DNA of 33,238 nt from Candidatus Thiodiazotropha sp. (ex Epidulcina cf. delphinae). Its GTDB lineage: Bacteria > Pseudomonadota > Gammaproteobacteria > Chromatiales > Chromatiaceae. Numbering within the stretch: the stretch's first letter is position 1; every line of letters starts with the position of its first letter. A program made the translations under genes and the position numbers. Below, in pieces: positions 32,672 to 33,238 of the stretch. The notes beneath the pieces are model-generated. The model ran no database searches and was not told where the DNA came from. It worked only from the letters and a program-made list of their open reading frames with translations. The DNA lies in NCBI GenBank assembly GCA_025656505.1, contig JAHXHR010000028.1:1-33238 (forward strand), given 5' to 3'.

Positions 32672-33238
32672 ATGAATGAGAGAAGTCTTTCGAATCACCC
32701 GGCTCAATCATCCATATTAAAACATTGGCATCACTTTATATGGGTTGTAACGGCTACCCTGCTGCTGTCAACCGGACTGATTCAAGCGGCGGAAGACACC
32801 GATGCACTTAGCCGTATTTCACCCGTGGGGATCGTGCAGATAGAAGGTGAGCCGGCTATTGAAAAAAGCCTCGTAGCTACGATGAAAGTGGAAACGGCGG
32901 AACCCATTGTCGCCCCGAATCCATCCCCTAGTGACTACCCTGATATTGGGGTCAGCAGTCGCGCTGTAGTCTGGATACTCGCCCAGCTACACCTGTTTTT
33001 TGCCGCCTTGGTGCTGGCAGTCCCCCTGTTTGTATTGACGATTGAACTGCTGGGTGTCTATACCGGCGATGAACGCTATGACAACATGGCCTATGAGTTC
33101 ATGAAAATCAGCCTCACCGGGTTTTCCATTACTGCGATTTTCGGTGGTTCGCTGGCATTGGCGCTGTTTGTACTCTATCCCGATTTCATGGGCTACATGA
33201 TGCATGTATTCGGTGCCCAGGTTTTGGTTTATGCCATT
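32672..33238 (+). CDS. Cytochrome bd (CydA)-like subunit, N-terminal part, runs off the window
   Basis: The frame is open from ATG 32672 (AAGGAAT upstream) to the window end, 189 codons with no stop, so the track missed it. An N-terminal membrane or signal segment (~23-40) precedes a ~50-residue periplasmic stretch that ordinary CydA lacks. Then WILAQLHLFFAALVLAVPLF, GVYTGDERYDNMAYEFMKIS and GFSITAIFGGSLALALF follow the first helices of the CydA family, with His in the first core helix as candidate heme ligand. The usual GTxWxxF-type sequence after helix 2 is not kept, so this is a divergent bd-like branch. Quinol oxidase activity cannot be judged from this part. Confidence 0.65.
   Translation, partial: MNERSLSNHPAQSSILKHWHHFIWVVTATLLLSTGLIQAAEDTDALSRISPVGIVQIEGEPAIEKSLVATMKVETAEPIVAPNPSPSDYPDIGVSSRAVVWILAQLHLFFAALVLAVPLFVLTIELLGVYTGDERYDNMAYEFMKISLTGFSITAIFGGSLALALFVLYPDFMGYMMHVFGAQVLVYAI

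Overview
This is one contiguous bacterial chromosome segment, about half GC. Gene density, protein style, PrlF/YhaV and Pst families, and many c-di-GMP and two-component proteins point to a gammaproteobacterium, probably a respiratory or chemolithotrophic type (sulfur-oxidiser-like). That assignment is an impression from protein style; there is no rRNA or other marker here to prove it.

Layout. (1) 1-1200: a PrlF/YhaV toxin-antitoxin pair behind a promoter that overlaps a perfect palindrome, then a 3' tRNA-Leu fragment and a terminator. This looks like the right edge of an element integrated in a tRNA-Leu gene. (2) 1368-6915: a phosphate operon behind a near-perfect Pho box, in the order pstS, phoU, pstC, pstA, pstB1, pstB2. 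Its PhoU carries a C-terminal low-molecular-weight phosphatase-like domain without catalytic residues. The two PstB ATPases have complementary motif losses, so a heterodimer would have one normal and one degenerate ATP site. (3) 7561-13687: an orphan NMT1/TauA-like binding protein, a very large hybrid histidine kinase (GAF-GAF-HK-REC-REC-HPt) and a REC-GGDEF diguanylate cyclase. (4) 14363-18168: a beta-barrel-like outer membrane protein, an unknown exported protein and a GGDEF protein with a degraded EAL domain. (5) 18172-18345: an ABC ATPase remnant interrupted by a 27-bp palindromic repeat.

(6) 18365-33238 is the most interesting part. A nine-gene minus-strand operon encodes a HEAT-repeat protein, a secreted cupredoxin-like protein, a 43-aa membrane peptide, a universal-stress protein with five PCP_red-like repeats, a radical SAM/SPASM protein with three PCP_red-like repeats, a HemY-like porphyrinogen oxidase, a small membrane protein, a PAS sensor kinase and a sigma-54-dependent response regulator. 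Divergent from it is a plus-strand operon with two ~50-aa membrane peptides and a cytochrome bd (CydA)-like protein that runs off the window. Sigma-54-type -24/-12 elements face both ways in the 430-bp gap. I propose a self-regulated respiratory module in which tetrapyrrole-handling proteins mature or protect a divergent bd-like oxidase.

Intergenic regions carry several repeat families: a foldback element with 21-bp terminal inverted repeats, 27-bp palindromes of one family in two places, a 16-bp inverted-repeat element, and three copies of a CAACTGCGGTTTTTA-type motif.
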